Part shown: piece by piece, positions 8,270 through 16,072 of the stretch | Layout of the letters: the number at the start of each line of letters is the position of its first letter | How positions within the stretch are numbered: position 1 is the first letter of the stretch | From: Thermoanaerobaculia bacterium | GTDB taxonomy: Bacteria > Acidobacteriota > Thermoanaerobaculia > Gp7-AA8 | NCBI GenBank assembly: GCA_017883235.1 | Contig: JADGNY010000038.1 | Location: 1 to 50,560, forward strand | Length of the DNA: 50,560 nt | Reading direction: 5' to 3' | Program-made: the position numbers and the translations under genes | The notes under the pieces: generated by a model | Database searches by the model: none | What the model was told of the DNA's origin: nothing | What the model saw: the letters and a program-made list of their open reading frames with translations, nothing else

Positions 8270-8603
8270 GGGATACCTCCTCGACATGCTGATCGCTGCT
8301 CGAGAAGCGGCAGGGTTTTCCGCCGCACTGACCTTCGAGGCTCTGGAGGAGAGCCTGCTGCATCAGAATGCGATACTCCACGTGCTCCAGAAAATCGGTG
8401 AGGCCGCCACCAAGGTCTCACAGCAATTCAAAGACGAGCATCCGGAGATCGACTGGGTCGACATCATCGGAATGCGTCATCGCCTGGTGCACGACTATCG
8501 CAATATTGATCTCACGAAGATCTGGGAATCGGTCCAGTCGGGTGTTCCCAGCCTGATTGACCAACTGGAGCGTCTGGTGCCCCCGGAAGCTCAGGCGAGA
8601 TGA
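8256..8603 (+). CDS. hepT: HEPN-domain toxin, HepT (DUF86) family
   Basis: A 115-residue all-helical HEPN protein. The RX4HXY RNase motif is intact: Arg74, His79 and Tyr81 in GMRHRLVHDY. EALEESLLHQNAILHVLQKI and IGEAATKVSQ are typical DUF86 segments. HepT proteins are RNases that the MNT partner inactivates by AMPylation at the motif tyrosine. ATG 8256 is chosen because the family begins with an R-D-x2-Y-L-x-D-M start; the frame is open back to a TTG at 8157 inside mntA. The stop overlaps the next gene as ATGA. Confidence 0.92.
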   Translation: MWRDEGYLLDMLIAAREAAGFSAALTFEALEESLLHQNAILHVLQKIGEAATKVSQQFKDEHPEIDWVDIIGMRHRLVHDYRNIDLTKIWESVQSGVPSLIDQLERLVPPEAQAR

Positions 8604-8812
8604 ACCTCGAGCGGATTTCGATCGATCCGGCGGTCATGAACGGGCAGCCGTGCGTTCGGGGAACGCGTCTGACCGTGAAGCGTGTGTTGCACATCCTTGC
8701 CGAAAGCCCGGATCGCGAAGAGATCAGGAGGGACTATCCGCGGCTGCATGAGGAAGACATCCGGCAGGTATTGCGCTACGCCGCCGCCAGGCTGGAGGAA
8801 GACCATCGCTGA
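8600..8812 (+). CDS. DUF433 antitoxin-like protein without its usual partner
   Basis: A 70-residue DUF433 protein: ISIDPAVMNGQPCVRGTRLT, then the helix-turn-helix-like LHILAESPDREEIRRDYP and EEDIRQVLRYAAARLEED. DUF433 genes are usually followed by a PIN-like DUF5615 toxin gene. Here no such gene follows; the stop is trailed within about 15 bp by a dispersed repeat element, suggesting loss of the partner. It overlaps the hepT stop by ATGA, forming a three-gene coupled operon with mntA-hepT. Confidence 0.85.
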   Translation: MNLERISIDPAVMNGQPCVRGTRLTVKRVLHILAESPDREEIRRDYPRLHEEDIRQVLRYAAARLEEDHR

Positions 8813-8824
8813 CCGGGTCACAAG

Positions 8825-9065
8825 TGGAGAGCGGGCGTCCGCGCCTGCTCCCGGTGGGCGTCTCGCCCGGCGGTGGGGAGTGAGTCGAACGTAACCGTTG
8901 GGTAAGAGCGGCGGCCTTTCCATCCGCGTTTTTCAGGTTCAACCCTGCTTGCGGCGGGACCCACCGCCGGGCGAGACCCTTCGACTCCGCTCAGGGCAGG
9001 CTGCCGCGGCGAGAGCAGGCGAGACGCCCGCTCTACGGTGATGGTGGCGCGGTTCGAATCGAATC
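8825..9065. repeat. Dispersed GC-arm repeat element, complete copy
   Basis: The element has two inverted arms of about 50-60 bp flanking a less GC-rich centre. Left arm 8826-8878 contains GAGAGCGGGCGTCCGCGCC and GGCGTCTCGCCCGGCGGTGG; the right arm (8951-9036) is its reverse complement, interrupted by an insert CCCTTCGACTCCGCTCAGGG. The centre contains GTCGAACGTAACCGTTGGGT and CTTTCCATCCGCGTTTTTCA. A tail resembling that at 7703-7733 follows. No gene is seen between 8813 and 9142. No transposase is present, so this is MITE- or REP-like in style. Confidence 0.85.
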
Positions 9066-9142
9066 GGTTCCGCGACGGGAACGGCCGCTTCTCGCGCCTT
9101 TTGTTACTCCTCCAGTGTGTCGCCGCTCACGAACCACCTCGA

Positions 9143-9365
9143 TCATGTATGGGTCTCGAACAGCTCTCGCGGTAGTTGGGATTGCCGGATGATGGACTGA
9201 AGGGTGCCGATGCGGCAGTTCCCTGTGATCGGGAACCGGAACCGTGATCGTCGAATCGGCGGCGCGTTTCTGCATCACGACGTGACTGCCTCGACGGCGG
9301 ACCTCGCGGAATCCTTGTGACGAAAGGAGCGCGCAAACATCTGCTCCGGAGAGAACCCGGAGCTT
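9143..9365 (-). pseudogene. hicA: HicA-type toxin, frameshifted
   Basis: The minus strand just after the hicB stop encodes a HicA dsRBD-like toxin: RVLSGADVCALLSSQGFREV, RRRGSHVVMQK with the catalytic histidine, and STITVPVPDHREL. An extra base near 9215 then shifts the frame; the continuation RIGTLQSIIRQSQLPRELFE is in the next frame and ends at TGA 9145-9143. No ATG or GTG is visible at the start, which overlaps the hicB stop. The toxin is probably inactive unless the extra base is a sequencing error. Confidence 0.75.
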
Positions 9366-9591
9366 AGCCAGCCGAGACCTCCAGCGCCGTCACATACATC
9401 TCGCCCCTCAGCCGTCCTTCGACTTCCGAGGCGTCCGCGCTTTCGATGAAGAGCTCCACGGCCTCTCGGAGGTTGGTTGACGCTTCCTCAACCGAGCATC
9501 CCTGGCTGGCAACATCAAGCTCGGGGCAAAGAGCGACGTAGCCGTCGTTCTCCCGGTAGATCATCGCTGTAAATCGTCGAACGTCATTCAT
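9364..9591 (-). CDS. hicB: HicB-type antitoxin
   Basis: A 75-residue HicB-fold protein: FTAMIYRENDGYVALCPELD, VASQGCSVEEASTNLREAVE and LFIESAD. ATG 9591 has AGGGAG eight bases upstream; the frame is open to a TTG at 9660, which adds a non-conserved leader. It lacks an added DNA-binding C-terminus, so it is the short form. HicB binds and blocks the HicA mRNA interferase; here hicA follows immediately but carries a frameshift. Confidence 0.88.
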   Translation of the reverse strand: MNDVRRFTAMIYRENDGYVALCPELDVASQGCSVEEASTNLREAVELFIESADASEVEGRLRGEMYVTALEVSAG

Positions 9592-9780
9592 CGGGGGTCT
9601 CCCTGTCGATTCATTCGCTTCACGCTGCCACCGCTGCATTTCAACGACGAGAGTCTCCAATCTGCCCGCGATCCGCCCCCCATCCTTCCAGACGATGCAA
9701 TGCCGGGATGGGTAGCACCCGCGAGTACCCGGAAAGACTTCGTGCCAGACGGGAGGAAGGCCGTCCCTGATTGGTATCTA

Positions 9781-10018
9781 AAGGAGAGCGGGCGTAAGCG
9801 CCTGCTCCCGGCGGGTAGCCTGCCCTGAGCGGAGCCGAAGGGTCTCGCCCGGCGGTGGGGGGTGAGTCGAACGTAACCGTTGGGTAGCGACGGCGACCTT
9901 TCCATCCGCGTTTTTCACGCTCAACTCTGCTTGTGGCGGGACCCACCGCCGGGCGAGACCCTTCGGCTCCGCTCAGGGCAGGCTACCGCGTCGGGAGCAG
10001 GCGAGACGCCCGCTCTCC
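9781..10018. repeat. Dispersed GC-arm repeat element, second complete copy
   Basis: This has the same architecture and centre as the copy at 8825-9065 (centre GTCGAACGTAACCGTTGGGT, CTTTCCATCCGCGTTTTTCA). Here both arms carry the CCCTGAGCGGAGCCGAAGGG insert, once in each orientation. A short partial arm (GGCGAGACGCCCGCGCTCCC) follows near 10050. The stretch 9592-9780 and the stretch 10019-10113 show no gene I can support. Confidence 0.85.
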
Positions 10019-10113
10019 TCGGCGAGGTGTTTCGGCGGTCCAAGCACGGGCTGGCGAGACGCCCGCGCTCCCAGGGGGGCTTGCGATTACGCCGGTGCGG
10101 CCTCGTCGTCTGA

Positions 10114-10344
10114 ACGCGCTCCATAGACGATTACCACCGCGACTTCCTCAAAACGGTCCTCAAAGCGGTCATCGGCCCCACCTGGACGGACGAAGATGAC
10201 GCCATCCGGACCGGCACGCGCTACCTCGGCTTTCGGCGAACCGGACCGAAGACTTCAAAAACTTTCAAGTCGGCCATCAACGGACTCCTGCGTCAGGATG
10301 AGCTCGAACGCGACGGCCGCCTCCTGCGGAGACCCAGCCAATGA
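10114..10344 (+). pseudogene. C-terminal fragment of a larger protein (winged-helix-like tail)
   Basis: An open frame without a start codon encodes about 76 residues: DYHRDFLKTVLKAVIGPTWT, DDAIRTGTRYLGFRRTG, then FKSAINGLLRQDELERDGRL and RRPSQ. The shape (helix, GFRRTG strand, helix, basic wing) resembles winged-helix tails at the C-terminus of large defence or helicase-type proteins. An in-frame TGA at 10111-10113 closes it upstream. I read it as the residue of a deleted gene; the parent family is uncertain. Confidence 0.45.
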
Positions 10345-10390
10345 GGTCACGCAACGATCGAGGGATCTACGAGCGGGCGTCAATCGATGA

Positions 10391-10717
10391 GGCGCCACGA
10401 GGGTACTTCACGATCTTGACGGGCTCGCGATCCGCCTCACCGATGAGCGGCTGGGCCACATTCTCGAGCATCCCGAAATGGCGGAGATGGGGCTCGCCAT
10501 CGAAGAGACCCGGCAAGAACCCGAGAGAGTGGTGCAATCGATCAGCGATCCCGAGGTGCGCCTTTACTATCGCTTCTATTTTCGGACTGTCATTGGCGGA
10601 AAGTTCCTCTGCGTGGTAGTGAAGATGGGTGAGGCTGGCGCGTTCGTGCTGACGGCGTACCTGACCGACCGCATCAAGAAAGGAGAGCGGCTATGGCCGA
10701 TTCGCAAAAGCACCTGA
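10391..10717 (+). CDS. Putative RelE-like toxin paired with DUF2283, start codon disrupted
   Basis: The conserved body reads LDGLAIRLTDERLGHILEHP, then IEETRQEPERVVQSISDPEV, LYYRFYFRTVIGGKFLCVVV and FVLTAYLTDRIKKGERLWP. I remember this pattern from small nuclease-like proteins encoded just before DUF2283 genes. The frame has no ATG, GTG or TTG ahead of the conserved N-terminus; the first ATG (10478) would delete about 25 conserved residues. An ATG at 10387 lies one base out of frame, so a single-base indel is likely. The 3' end overlaps the DUF2283 gene by 25 bp. Confidence 0.6.
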   Translation, partial: GATRVLHDLDGLAIRLTDERLGHILEHPEMAEMGLAIEETRQEPERVVQSISDPEVRLYYRFYFRTVIGGKFLCVVVKMGEAGAFVLTAYLTDRIKKGERLWPIRKST

Positions 10718-10899
10718 AGATCTGGTACGACGCGGAGGGGGACTACATCGAGGTGATCTTCGACCAGAAGGCGGGATACTTCCGCGAAACCGAGAATGAC
10801 CAAGTGATGGAGAAGGTCGACGAGGAGGGGAATGTCCTCGGTTTCTCGGTGCTCCGGGTCAGCGCCATGAAGGAGAAGCCGCTCGACGTGGCGCTGTGA
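10693..10899 (+). CDS. DUF2283 family protein, probable antitoxin
   Basis: A 68-residue acidic protein: LKIWYDAEGDYIEVIFDQKA, EKVDEEGNVLGFSVLRVS. This is the compact beta-rich DUF2283 fold, typical of small proteins encoded next to toxin-like genes. ATG 10693 is preceded by AAGGAGA and lies inside the end of the upstream gene; the stop overlaps the next start (TGATG). The tight overlaps suggest a co-translated three-gene unit. Confidence 0.85.
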   Translation: MADSQKHLKIWYDAEGDYIEVIFDQKAGYFRETENDQVMEKVDEEGNVLGFSVLRVSAMKEKPLDVAL

Positions 10900-11279
10900 T
10901 GACACGGGACCCGCTCAAGCCGGTTGATGTCAGCGTCCCAGCGCTCCTGATCCGGATCAATCTCCTCTACCGCCACGACATGACGCCGCTCGAGTTGTAC
11001 GAGGCCACCCGAGGGACGTGGAAGCTCGGGGATCGGCGCAAGGGAGTGCGCTATGCCTTCGCGGTCTTCGAGGGAGTCGTTCGGGAGGTGTACGAGATCG
11101 AAGCATGGCACCCAGCCGGCACGACGCCTTATGCCACGCGCGACGCGACGAAGCTCAAGGTCGATCGGTGGGAGTTTACGGGACGACGCGCCGACCAGTC
11201 GATTCGCTCGCAGTACGCCGGCCGCGCCGCATATTTCAGGCGAGGGCAGCGGATGCCGACGGTGTACGTGAACTGTTAG
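10899..11279 (+). CDS. LYEATRG-domain protein (stand-alone copy)
   Basis: A 126-residue protein, clearly a paralogue of 406-813 over its whole length (YRHDMTPLELYEATRGTWKL, WEFTGR, YFRRGQRMPTVYVNC). Unlike that copy it has a normal ATG start, at 10899, overlapping the DUF2283 stop. In the GIY-YIG family I associate it with, this is the C-terminal half; here no nuclease half precedes it. Function is unknown. Its coupling to a toxin-like/DUF2283 pair suggests recruitment to a toxin-antitoxin-type operon or a hitch-hiking fragment. Confidence 0.75.
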   Translation: MTRDPLKPVDVSVPALLIRINLLYRHDMTPLELYEATRGTWKLGDRRKGVRYAFAVFEGVVREVYEIEAWHPAGTTPYATRDATKLKVDRWEFTGRRADQSIRSQYAGRAAYFRRGQRMPTVYVNC

Positions 11280-11353
11280 ATTGATCGCAATAGCGTCTCA
11301 CCTTTCTCACGGGCATCTGCGCCTGTCAGTCCGCGCGGCGTATAGTTCCATCC

Positions 11354-12547
11354 ATGGCGATCTCGACCCCGGCACTCGTTAATCCCAGTCTCCTGATCTG
11401 GGCGCGCGAGCAGAGCGGCTACGCGACGGAGACGGTCGCCAAGCGGCTCTCGGTCAAGGTTGAGCGCTTTCTGGCGTGGGAGCGCGGGGACAGAAAGCCC
11501 ACCGTCCGTCAGGTCGAGGCGCTCGCCAGGTTCTACCATCGCCCGTTCGGCCTGTTCTTTCTTCCACAACCTCCGGAATTGCCTCCACTGGCCGCGGAGT
11601 ATCGGCGGCTCACCGGCGTGACTCCGGGTGTGGAATCGCCGGAGCTGCGTCTTGCGATCCGTACGATGTCGTATCGACGGGAGACCGCTACCGAGCTTTC
11701 TGAAGAGCTGGGGACCTCGCTGCCTTCTTTCCGGCTCACCGCGCATCCTGGCGAAGACGCCAACGTCGTTGGGGCGCGCCTGCGCTCGGCGCTCGGTGTG
11801 TCAATCGAAGAACAGCTGTCCTGGAAGAACGAATGGCAGGCATGGTCCCGATGGCGAGACGCGGCGGAATCGGTTGGAGTGCTCGTTTTTCAGTTTCCCA
11901 AGGTCCCACTCCCGGAAGCACGCGGCGTATCGCTGTTGCGCTTCCCAACGCCCGCAATCGGTGTGAACAGCAAAGAGGGCTCGGCAGGGGCGCGTATCTA
12001 CACGCTTGCGCATGAACTTGCTCACCTGGCACTTGCCGCCGCTCGCGAAGAACGGCCGGCGCTTCACGAAACGCGCAACGCGACGGACTGGGCGCGGCTC
12101 GAGCGCTTCGCCGAGGAGGTGGCAAGCGCGGTGATCATCCCGAGGGAAACCCTCTCGCTCATGTTGCGCGGGGTTTCCGTTACCCGCGACGCGTGGACGG
12201 TCGATCAGGTGCGGTCGTTGGCGCGCCGGTTCAAGGTGACGCCGCTGGCGATGGCTACTCGTTTGCGAGCCGAAGGCCAGTTCACATGGACGGGATACAA
12301 GCGTTGGCGAGAGGCATGGGACCGATTCGTGAAGTCGCTCCCGCCACGCTCCGGCGGTTTCGCATCGCCCATCGACAAGACGCTCGGAAGAGCGGGGAGG
12401 CCCCTCGTGCAATTAGTGATCGAGGCGATGGACGCCAACCGCATCACAGCCGCGCAGGCGTCGCAGTATCTCGACCTTCGCTTTGACCATTTCAATGGAC
12501 TGCGCTCGGAGTTGCGCGAACGCAACGCGGTCCACTCCGAAAGCTGA
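11354..12547 (+). CDS. XRE-ImmA/IrrE fusion: HTH regulator with zinc metallopeptidase
   Basis: A 397-residue protein. Residues 10-70 form an XRE-type HTH (YATETVAKRLSVKVERFLAW, ERGDRKPT). Residues about 150-300 are an ImmA/IrrE (COG2856) peptidase with the zinc motif HELAH at 220-224 and a downstream FAEEVASAVIIPRE segment that supplies further conserved residues. In characterised relatives the peptidase cleaves or releases a repressor; in toxin-antitoxin settings such fusions act as the antitoxin or regulator. The next gene, a DUF4411 PIN-like protein, starts 4 bp after the stop, a known gene pair. Confidence 0.92.
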   Translation: MAISTPALVNPSLLIWAREQSGYATETVAKRLSVKVERFLAWERGDRKPTVRQVEALARFYHRPFGLFFLPQPPELPPLAAEYRRLTGVTPGVESPELRLAIRTMSYRRETATELSEELGTSLPSFRLTAHPGEDANVVGARLRSALGVSIEEQLSWKNEWQAWSRWRDAAESVGVLVFQFPKVPLPEARGVSLLRFPTPAIGVNSKEGSAGARIYTLAHELAHLALAAAREERPALHETRNATDWARLERFAEEVASAVIIPRETLSLMLRGVSVTRDAWTVDQVRSLARRFKVTPLAMATRLRAEGQFTWTGYKRWREAWDRFVKSLPPRSGGFASPIDKTLGRAGRPLVQLVIEAMDANRITAAQASQYLDLRFDHFNGLRSELRERNAVHSES

Positions 12548-12551
12548 CGCC

Positions 12552-13025
12552 GTGTATTCTCTCGACACCAGCTTCTTCATGGACTGGCAGGCCCGATACT
12601 ACCCACTCGACCTCTTCGCCAGCCTGGAAGACCGTATCGAGCAGCTCATCGACCAGGGAGAATGTCGCGCCGTCGAGCTTGTGCGAGAAGAGTTGCATGC
12701 CGTCGGCACACCGGACATCAGGTCTTGGACCACGAAGCACACCACGCTCTTTGTAAGCCTGTCATCGGATGTCCAGCTCGAGGCGGCTGCGATCCAGTCC
12801 ACGTATCCCGAACTGATGGATCCGAAGGGTCTGCACGACTCGGCAGACGCATACGTGATCGCGCTCGCGAAGAGTGCGGGAGGAATTGTCGTCTCGCAGG
12901 AGACCTCCGCAGACGAGAAGCATCGGCCGAGGCAGAGTTACTACATCCCCGACGTGTGCCGAAGCCTCGGCGTTCCCTGCATCAATTTGCTCGGCATGAT
13001 GCGCCGTGAGAAATGGACGTTTTGA
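12552..13025 (+). CDS. DUF4411 PIN-like toxin
   Basis: A 157-residue protein from GTG 12552: VYSLDTSFFMDWQARYYPLD at the N-terminus carries the first PIN-like acidic residue. VELVREELHAVG, DSADAYVIALAKSAGGIVVS and IPDVCRSLGVPCINL follow, matching the DUF4411 pattern ending in W-x-F. PIN-like proteins are predicted metal-dependent RNases. It lies 4 bp after the XRE-ImmA gene, so the pair is most simply read as a type II-like toxin-antitoxin unit. The frame is open upstream into the previous gene, but the family start fits the GTG. Confidence 0.85.
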   Translation: MYSLDTSFFMDWQARYYPLDLFASLEDRIEQLIDQGECRAVELVREELHAVGTPDIRSWTTKHTTLFVSLSSDVQLEAAAIQSTYPELMDPKGLHDSADAYVIALAKSAGGIVVSQETSADEKHRPRQSYYIPDVCRSLGVPCINLLGMMRREKWTF

Positions 13026-13125
13026 ATCAGCGGACGCGGCAACGCAGCAATTCCGAGCCCCCGGGACCTCGCGACCGCGAGACAGCGATCAGGGAAATCC
13101 TCACCGAAACCTCACGTTTCCGCAT

Positions 13126-13154
13126 TTGACTCCCGGCGGGCGACTCCTTAGACT
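13126..13154 (+). promoter_or_regulatory. Sigma70-like promoter for the outer-membrane protein gene
   Basis: TTGACT (13126-13131) and TAGACT (13149-13154) are separated by exactly 17 bp, 30 bp before the start at 13185. AGAAGGAGGGAG between them and the ATG is a strong ribosome site. Nothing else was seen in the 13026-13184 gap. Confidence 0.55.
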
Positions 13155-13184
13155 CGGAGGCTGGGATCAGAAGGAGGGAGAACC

Positions 13185-14999
13185 ATGCGCAGACTTCGTG
13201 CGATAGCGATTGCGTCCGCCATCGTGATCCTTGCTGTCCCTGCGCAATCCGAGGTCCCTCTCCCGGCCTTCCTTCGGGTTCTCGGCAACGTGACGAGCGC
13301 GACCAGGCCCGTCGGCAACGCGCTGGTCATCGCTCTCAACCTCAACAGTCTCGACGCCATCCAGACCTTCAGCGGCAGCGACGGCTCCTTCTCGATGCCG
13401 CAGCTACCCGCGGGCGTCTACAAGATCGTCGCCATGAAGTACGGCTTTGAGCCGGCCATCGAGACCATCGTTCCGACGACGAAAGATCATCGCCTCAAGC
13501 TCAGACTCCAGGCGGAAAAGCAGGCGCGCAGCAGTAATCAACAGATGTGGGAGATCCGCGCCTCGCTGCCACCGGACATCCTTCGCCAGATCGACATGGT
13601 CATGACGCCGCCTCCCGATCCGATCGGGCCCGCGGCAACCGCCTACGAGATCCCGCGCTTCCGGGGCGAGATGACGTCGATGACGGGAATGACGGCCGGC
13701 TCGAGCGCGACGTCATCTTCCGGTCCTGCCTTCGCGCAGACCGCGCTCGGCCTGCAAAGCCGCGTTGGCGACAACTGGCAGATCGGATTCCGCGGCAACC
13801 TCCATCGGGTGGAAGACCCCACCAGCGACCAGTCCTTCGGTACGCCGGCCGCCGAGGCCAGTGCGGCGCAGATTGAGTTGCGCTCATCGCCGACCGACTC
13901 GTACCGGCTCGCATCGACGCGGTCGTGGTGGCGGTATCGCGACGAACTTCCTGACGACGCGCATCAGGCGGACATCCGCTCGCACAACTTCGAGTGGCAG
14001 CACGGCGACTCGCACGTGCAGGTCCACTACCTCGCCCAGCAGAACCTCTTTGTGGCCACGCCGGGCTCCGATCTCATCGAGATCGTCGGTGGCACCAACG
14101 TCATCCAGACCTCTCGCAACGACGTCAGCGTTTCCTTGCGCGCGACGCAGGAGAGCATCCGCAGCACGCCCGGCACCGTCACCGGACCGACGCTGCGCAC
14201 GGCGGATCTGACCACCAACGCCAAGTTCCTTCTCGTGCCGGCGTTCACGCTCGATTACGGGATGTCGAGCCGGATCGGTCTGTACGGAACGGAATGGGCG
14301 CCGCGCGGTGGGGCGGAGCTGAAGATCGGCAAAGACACGACGTTCGTCGTCTCCGGCATGTACAAGGCGGTCGACGCGACGCACCAGAACACGCTTCCGA
14401 GCGTCGTCGTCTGGTCCGACGACTCGCGGCTCCTGCCGCACTACGCGTATTCAGCGGGTTTTGTCTCCGGCGATCCCGCTCACGAACATTTCAGCGTGAT
14501 CGGCAGCGTCAGCGCGGCCGATACGCCGCTCCGTATCGTCTTCACCGACGGCCTCGAGCACTTCTGGGACGGCCTGTACATCGACGCCGGTGACGTCCGC
14601 CGCGACGTGCGTGTGGCATACCGCAAGGAGTTGGGCAGCCGCCTGCTGCTGGACGTCTCGTCGATGGCCGGCACGGCCGGACCGGCGCATGGCGCGGTGA
14701 CGCGCGGGACCGAGAAGCTTTATCTGGCGGGCGACGTCGAGTCGACCTTCTCTCCGACCCGGACGACGCTCGCGGTTTCCTACCGGCAGATCCAGCAGCC
14801 GCAGCCGAACGGCGCCGATCCTTATCGAACCCAGCGCGTCGACGTTCGCGTCGCGCAGTCGCTGCATCTCCCGCTCGATCTGAAGGTACTCCTCGGCATC
14901 GAGCTGGCCCGCTCCGAGAACTCGCGCATCCTCCTCGCTGCCCTCGACGCCGACGGCAACACGCGGCGGTACATCGGCGGGCTGGCAGTGAATTTCTGA
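13185..14999 (+). CDS. Outer-membrane beta-barrel protein with N-terminal CarboxypepD_reg-like domain
   Basis: 604 residues. A signal peptide (about 1-22, ending QSE) is followed by a carboxypeptidase-regulatory-like Ig fold at about 28-110 (PVGNALVIALNLNSLD, GSDGSFSMPQLPAGVYKIVA). From about residue 170 to the end, alternating polar/hydrophobic strands form a probable barrel closing on an aromatic terminus (GGLAVNF). A TonB plug and TonB box are not evident, and the barrel is much shorter than in the receptor at 27085, so this is a relative that may not be a transporter. It stands alone, convergent with the PHP gene whose stop lies 2 bp away. Confidence 0.75.
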   Translation: MRRLRAIAIASAIVILAVPAQSEVPLPAFLRVLGNVTSATRPVGNALVIALNLNSLDAIQTFSGSDGSFSMPQLPAGVYKIVAMKYGFEPAIETIVPTTKDHRLKLRLQAEKQARSSNQQMWEIRASLPPDILRQIDMVMTPPPDPIGPAATAYEIPRFRGEMTSMTGMTAGSSATSSSGPAFAQTALGLQSRVGDNWQIGFRGNLHRVEDPTSDQSFGTPAAEASAAQIELRSSPTDSYRLASTRSWWRYRDELPDDAHQADIRSHNFEWQHGDSHVQVHYLAQQNLFVATPGSDLIEIVGGTNVIQTSRNDVSVSLRATQESIRSTPGTVTGPTLRTADLTTNAKFLLVPAFTLDYGMSSRIGLYGTEWAPRGGAELKIGKDTTFVVSGMYKAVDATHQNTLPSVVVWSDDSRLLPHYAYSAGFVSGDPAHEHFSVIGSVSAADTPLRIVFTDGLEHFWDGLYIDAGDVRRDVRVAYRKELGSRLLLDVSSMAGTAGPAHGAVTRGTEKLYLAGDVESTFSPTRTTLAVSYRQIQQPQPNGADPYRTQRVDVRVAQSLHLPLDLKVLLGIELARSENSRILLAALDADGNTRRYIGGLAVNF

Positions 15000-15000
15000 G

Positions 15001-15981
15001 TTACTTCAACCCCGGCCGGATCTCCTCCACCAGCTTCTCGAAGCGCATCGAGATCCCCTTCGTCACGATGATCTGCTTGAGGTAGTTGAGCGACGTGATG
15101 GCGACGGGGATGCCGGAGATGGCGGCGGGGATCGAGGCCAGGCGGCCGGCGAGCTGCATCGTTTTGTCGGCCATGCTGTAATCCTGCGACATCAGATCGG
15201 CGCGGGCCTGGCCGTTGTAGGCGATGGTCAGGAGATAGATATCGGCGATCAGCTCCCGGAAGCGCATCTCGCTTCCCCAGGCGAAGCAGTCACCCTTGCG
15301 GATGTTCTCGAGAAACTCGGAGGTGGTCTCGCCCTTCGAAACCGTGTGAACCTTGGCCACGTGCTTGAGCGTGTGCGCATCCGATCCGCCGACCATCGAG
15401 GCGTGACGGCCGCGCTTCTGAACGCTGTTCACGAGTTGCTGGACCATCTTGTTGTGGAACGATGCCATCGCTCCGTTCAGAGCCTCGAAGATGTCGAACA
15501 TCTCCAGCAGCTCCGCGATGTAGGTCGCGGCCACGTTCTTCATCCGATAGTTCTGAAACAGATGGTTGACGCCGAAGATCAGTTGCTGCGACGTCATGTA
15601 GGGAATGAGCTCGCGGATGTCGGGCCGGAGCCGCTGGATTTCGCGATGCTGGGCCTCGGTCAGACCCCAGACGCCGACGTGGATGCGCTGATTCGTCTCC
15701 GGAAAGTACGTCTCCACCTCTTCGCCGATGAAGAAATCGGTCATGTCCGGATACTTGTTGAGGAGATAGAGTGCGCCATCGATGGAGTCGTGATCGGTGA
15801 GCGTGACGTACGACATGCCGCGCTCTTTGGCGATGCGGTAGACGTCCTCGGGGGCGTTGTAGCAGTCGCGGGTGTTGGCGCGGCGGAAGTACTTGAAGAC
15901 CGAATAGCGGCTATGGCAGTGCAGATCGGCCCGCTTGATTTGGGGATCCGCAAGGATCTGCACAGTCGTTGAGTCGTTCAT
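15001..15981 (-). CDS. PHP-domain phosphoesterase
   Basis: A 326-residue protein with a polymerase-and-histidinol-phosphatase metal site: DLHCHSRYS, TLTDHDSIDGA, a VNHLF segment and GGSDAHTLK supply the metal-binding histidines and aspartates. The C-terminal part is helical with a GRLASIPAAISGIP stretch. PHP proteins hydrolyse phosphoesters with a tri-metal centre; the substrate cannot be told from sequence. ATG 15981 is preferred; a TTG at 16014 would add 11 residues. It is divergent from lon, with about 90 bp between the starts. Confidence 0.85.
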   Translation of the reverse strand: MNDSTTVQILADPQIKRADLHCHSRYSVFKYFRRANTRDCYNAPEDVYRIAKERGMSYVTLTDHDSIDGALYLLNKYPDMTDFFIGEEVETYFPETNQRIHVGVWGLTEAQHREIQRLRPDIRELIPYMTSQQLIFGVNHLFQNYRMKNVAATYIAELLEMFDIFEALNGAMASFHNKMVQQLVNSVQKRGRHASMVGGSDAHTLKHVAKVHTVSKGETTSEFLENIRKGDCFAWGSEMRFRELIADIYLLTIAYNGQARADLMSQDYSMADKTMQLAGRLASIPAAISGIPVAITSLNYLKQIIVTKGISMRFEKLVEEIRPGLK

Positions 15982-16072
15982 CGAGTTTGCAATAGTCTCA
16001 GATAGATTGGTCAACCAGTCCTACAATTCGCGTGCCGCCGAAGAAGGCACGAGAGTGTAGCCCACAGCGCAA

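Noticed and set aside
9040-9065. tRNA suggested by GGTTCGAATC, a T-loop-like motif
   Set aside because: No acceptor, anticodon or D-arm can be paired around it; it is the tail of the dispersed repeat and recurs at 7703-7733.
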